Part shown: in pieces, positions 62,637-64,000 of the stretch
How the letters are laid out: every line of letters starts with the position of its first letter
How positions within the stretch are numbered: the stretch's first letter is position 1
From: Dallia pectoralis
Lineage: Eukaryota > Chordata > Actinopteri > Esociformes > Umbridae
Assembly: GCA_029465975.1 (NCBI GenBank)
Contig: CM055753.1
Location: 9,833,816 to 9,897,815 of the forward strand
Direction: 5' to 3'
DNA length: 64,000 nucleotides
Program-made: the position numbers and the translations under genes
Notes under the pieces: generated by a model
Told to the model about the DNA's origin: nothing
Seen by the model: the letters and a program-made list of their open reading frames with translations, nothing else
Database searches by the model: none

Positions 62637-63621
62637 TTCAGTTGGAACTGACCCAGGAAAAGTAATTACCTTTAACGCTTTCCCCTGCCTCGTCCACTCT
62701 CTCCTCTCTTTCTCTTTTCCATTGAATTCAAACCAACGGCCATCATTATTAGCTTGGGAATGCGCTCACAACGCCAGAGCGTTGGAAATAAAATAAAGAA
62801 AATATCACAAATTATTATTTTTTTCTCTCTCGCTTTTCCTTTGCCACTCTTCTTTTCCTCAATCTACCACCCCCCCCCGACCAGTTCTACTTTCTCTCTG
62901 GTCCGCAGTTGCTAGGCAACCGCTGATTGAGTATGAGGGCGATGCAATTGACCAATTAGAAGCTTTCCAAACGACAGCGGTGTCAAGAGTCTCAGTAGTT
63001 ACTCGGACCTGACCAGCCAAAACACAAACTTGGGAAAGACGCACACAGTCTAGTCCTTTAGAGAAATGTAAAATCTAGAACCCACACAGAGAGCCCCCAC
63101 TCCCACACCACTCTACATTATAGAGCCAGAGAAACTCCATCACTACACAGGAACATTCATATAGTCTTTCTCTCAAATGACCTGGACAGCAGCAGACTGT
63201 CCGTGCCATTTGGAACACAGCGTGGATATTTCCCGCACAACAGTGTCACCTAACATCGGCTATTTAAAACGCACGGTTACAACCGTTCATCTGATTTTAG
63301 TAGCTCGACACCCGGATTTAGTTTCGGTTTCAGTTCGTTCCAGCGCATGCCATTCTCTACAAGGATTGGCACAGGTTACGGGGTTAGGGTTAGAGTTGCG
63401 TAGCTACTCTTCGTTTTTCCCGGTTCGATCCATTGCCTGTTTGTCTGTATTCAACACGTCAGCATTCAGCTGTTAAGGCTGTCTAACTGTCCAATACAAT
63501 ATATTACCCAGAGGACTCTGTTTCAGCGGTTTCTCCCTAATTCATTGTTCTCCACACCTTAGACTCCCTTAAAACTGTTACATCTGCTTTTCTTTTCCCT
63601 CCATTCCGTCGATACGATGAC

Positions 63622-63677
63622 ACACACACGCACACGCACGCACGCACCCTTGCACGCACGCACACACGCACACACAG
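63622..63677 (+). repeat. (CACACG)n run
   Basis: CACACGCACACGCACGCACG-type sequence over about 55 bases. Confidence 0.9.
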
Positions 63678-63835
63678 TTATCCCTTAACGACTTGGTTGT
63701 CTTTGACTGGCCAGTAAATATTGATTCCAAATATAGAGAACCCAGCTTAGCTCCTATAGAAGGGACTCCTACAAAAGGGCCTCAAAAGGAACGCTCAGGA
63801 CTTGGGTATTAACTATTAACCCATTTTCCTCCCCC

Positions 63836-64000
63836 TTCTCTTCCTCCACCTCCTCTTCCTCCACCTCCTCTTCCTTCACCAGCCTCTTCCTCCACCTCAT
63901 CTTCCTCCACCTTCGCTTCCTCCACCTCCTCTTACTCCACCTCATCTTCCTCCACCTCCTCTTCCTCCATCTCGTATTCCTTAACCAGCCTCTTCCTCCA
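63836..64000 (+). repeat. CTCTTCCTCCAC minisatellite reaching the window edge
   Basis: About twelve copies of CTCTTCCTCCAC(CT) with CATC, CGCT and TTCACCAG variants. The array is cut by the end of the window, so its length is unknown. Confidence 0.93.

Overview
The window is vertebrate nuclear DNA, almost certainly from a teleost fish. The genes have many short exons with GT-AG introns. CpG is sparse, (GT)n and (CT)n runs are long, and there is fish-type interspersed DNA: a tRNA-headed SINE near 43.7 kb, a second SINE with a LINE-like tail near 49.4 kb, a LINE 3' remnant near 6.3-7.1 kb, and a Tc1-like transposase remnant near 55.2 kb. The SINE and LINE types are the ones I associate with salmonid and pike genomes. 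The species cannot be fixed by eye.

Three protein-coding genes can be supported. (1) 3268-3363, minus strand: first coding exon of ctnnal1 (alpha-catulin); the rest of the gene lies off the left edge, and 1-3267 is its first intron. (2) 12748-29920, plus strand: a complete elp2 gene (Elongator subunit 2, a double WD40 propeller). I could join 22 coding exons with compatible phases into an 835-residue reading frame, close to the 826 residues of human ELP2. (3) 36780-45120, minus strand: the last six coding exons of gabbr2 (GABA-B receptor subunit 2), from the end of extracellular loop 2 through TM5-TM7, the coiled coil and the C-terminal tail. Its earlier exons lie beyond the right edge, so 45121-64000 is one very large intron. 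ctnnal1 and elp2 are divergent, 9.4 kb apart; elp2 and gabbr2 converge, 6.9 kb apart.

The rest is dominated by tandem repeats. More than twenty minisatellites with units of 11 to 92 bp occupy roughly a fifth of the window. The largest are a 26-copy 92-bp array upstream of elp2 (8878-11262), a 31-bp array just past elp2 (30630-31512), a purine-rich array in a gabbr2 intron (39240-40158), and, in the big gabbr2 intron, a 33-bp array (47150-48084), a 26/24-bp array (58326-60390) and a 12-bp array (61016-61786). Nearly all long unrecognised open frames here are by-products of these arrays.

The most interesting pattern is that several tandem duplications sit exactly on splice sites. The 5' splice site of elp2 exon 11 is triplicated in frame. 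The 3' splice site of elp2 exon 18 is triplicated out of frame. The pyrimidine tract before elp2 exon 9 is a short triplication. A 42-bp minisatellite begins inside the last codon of a gabbr2 exon and repeats its donor-like motif. No new gene system was found. These repeat-splice-site overlaps, and the presence of elp2 between two genes that map to human 9q, are the points worth following up.
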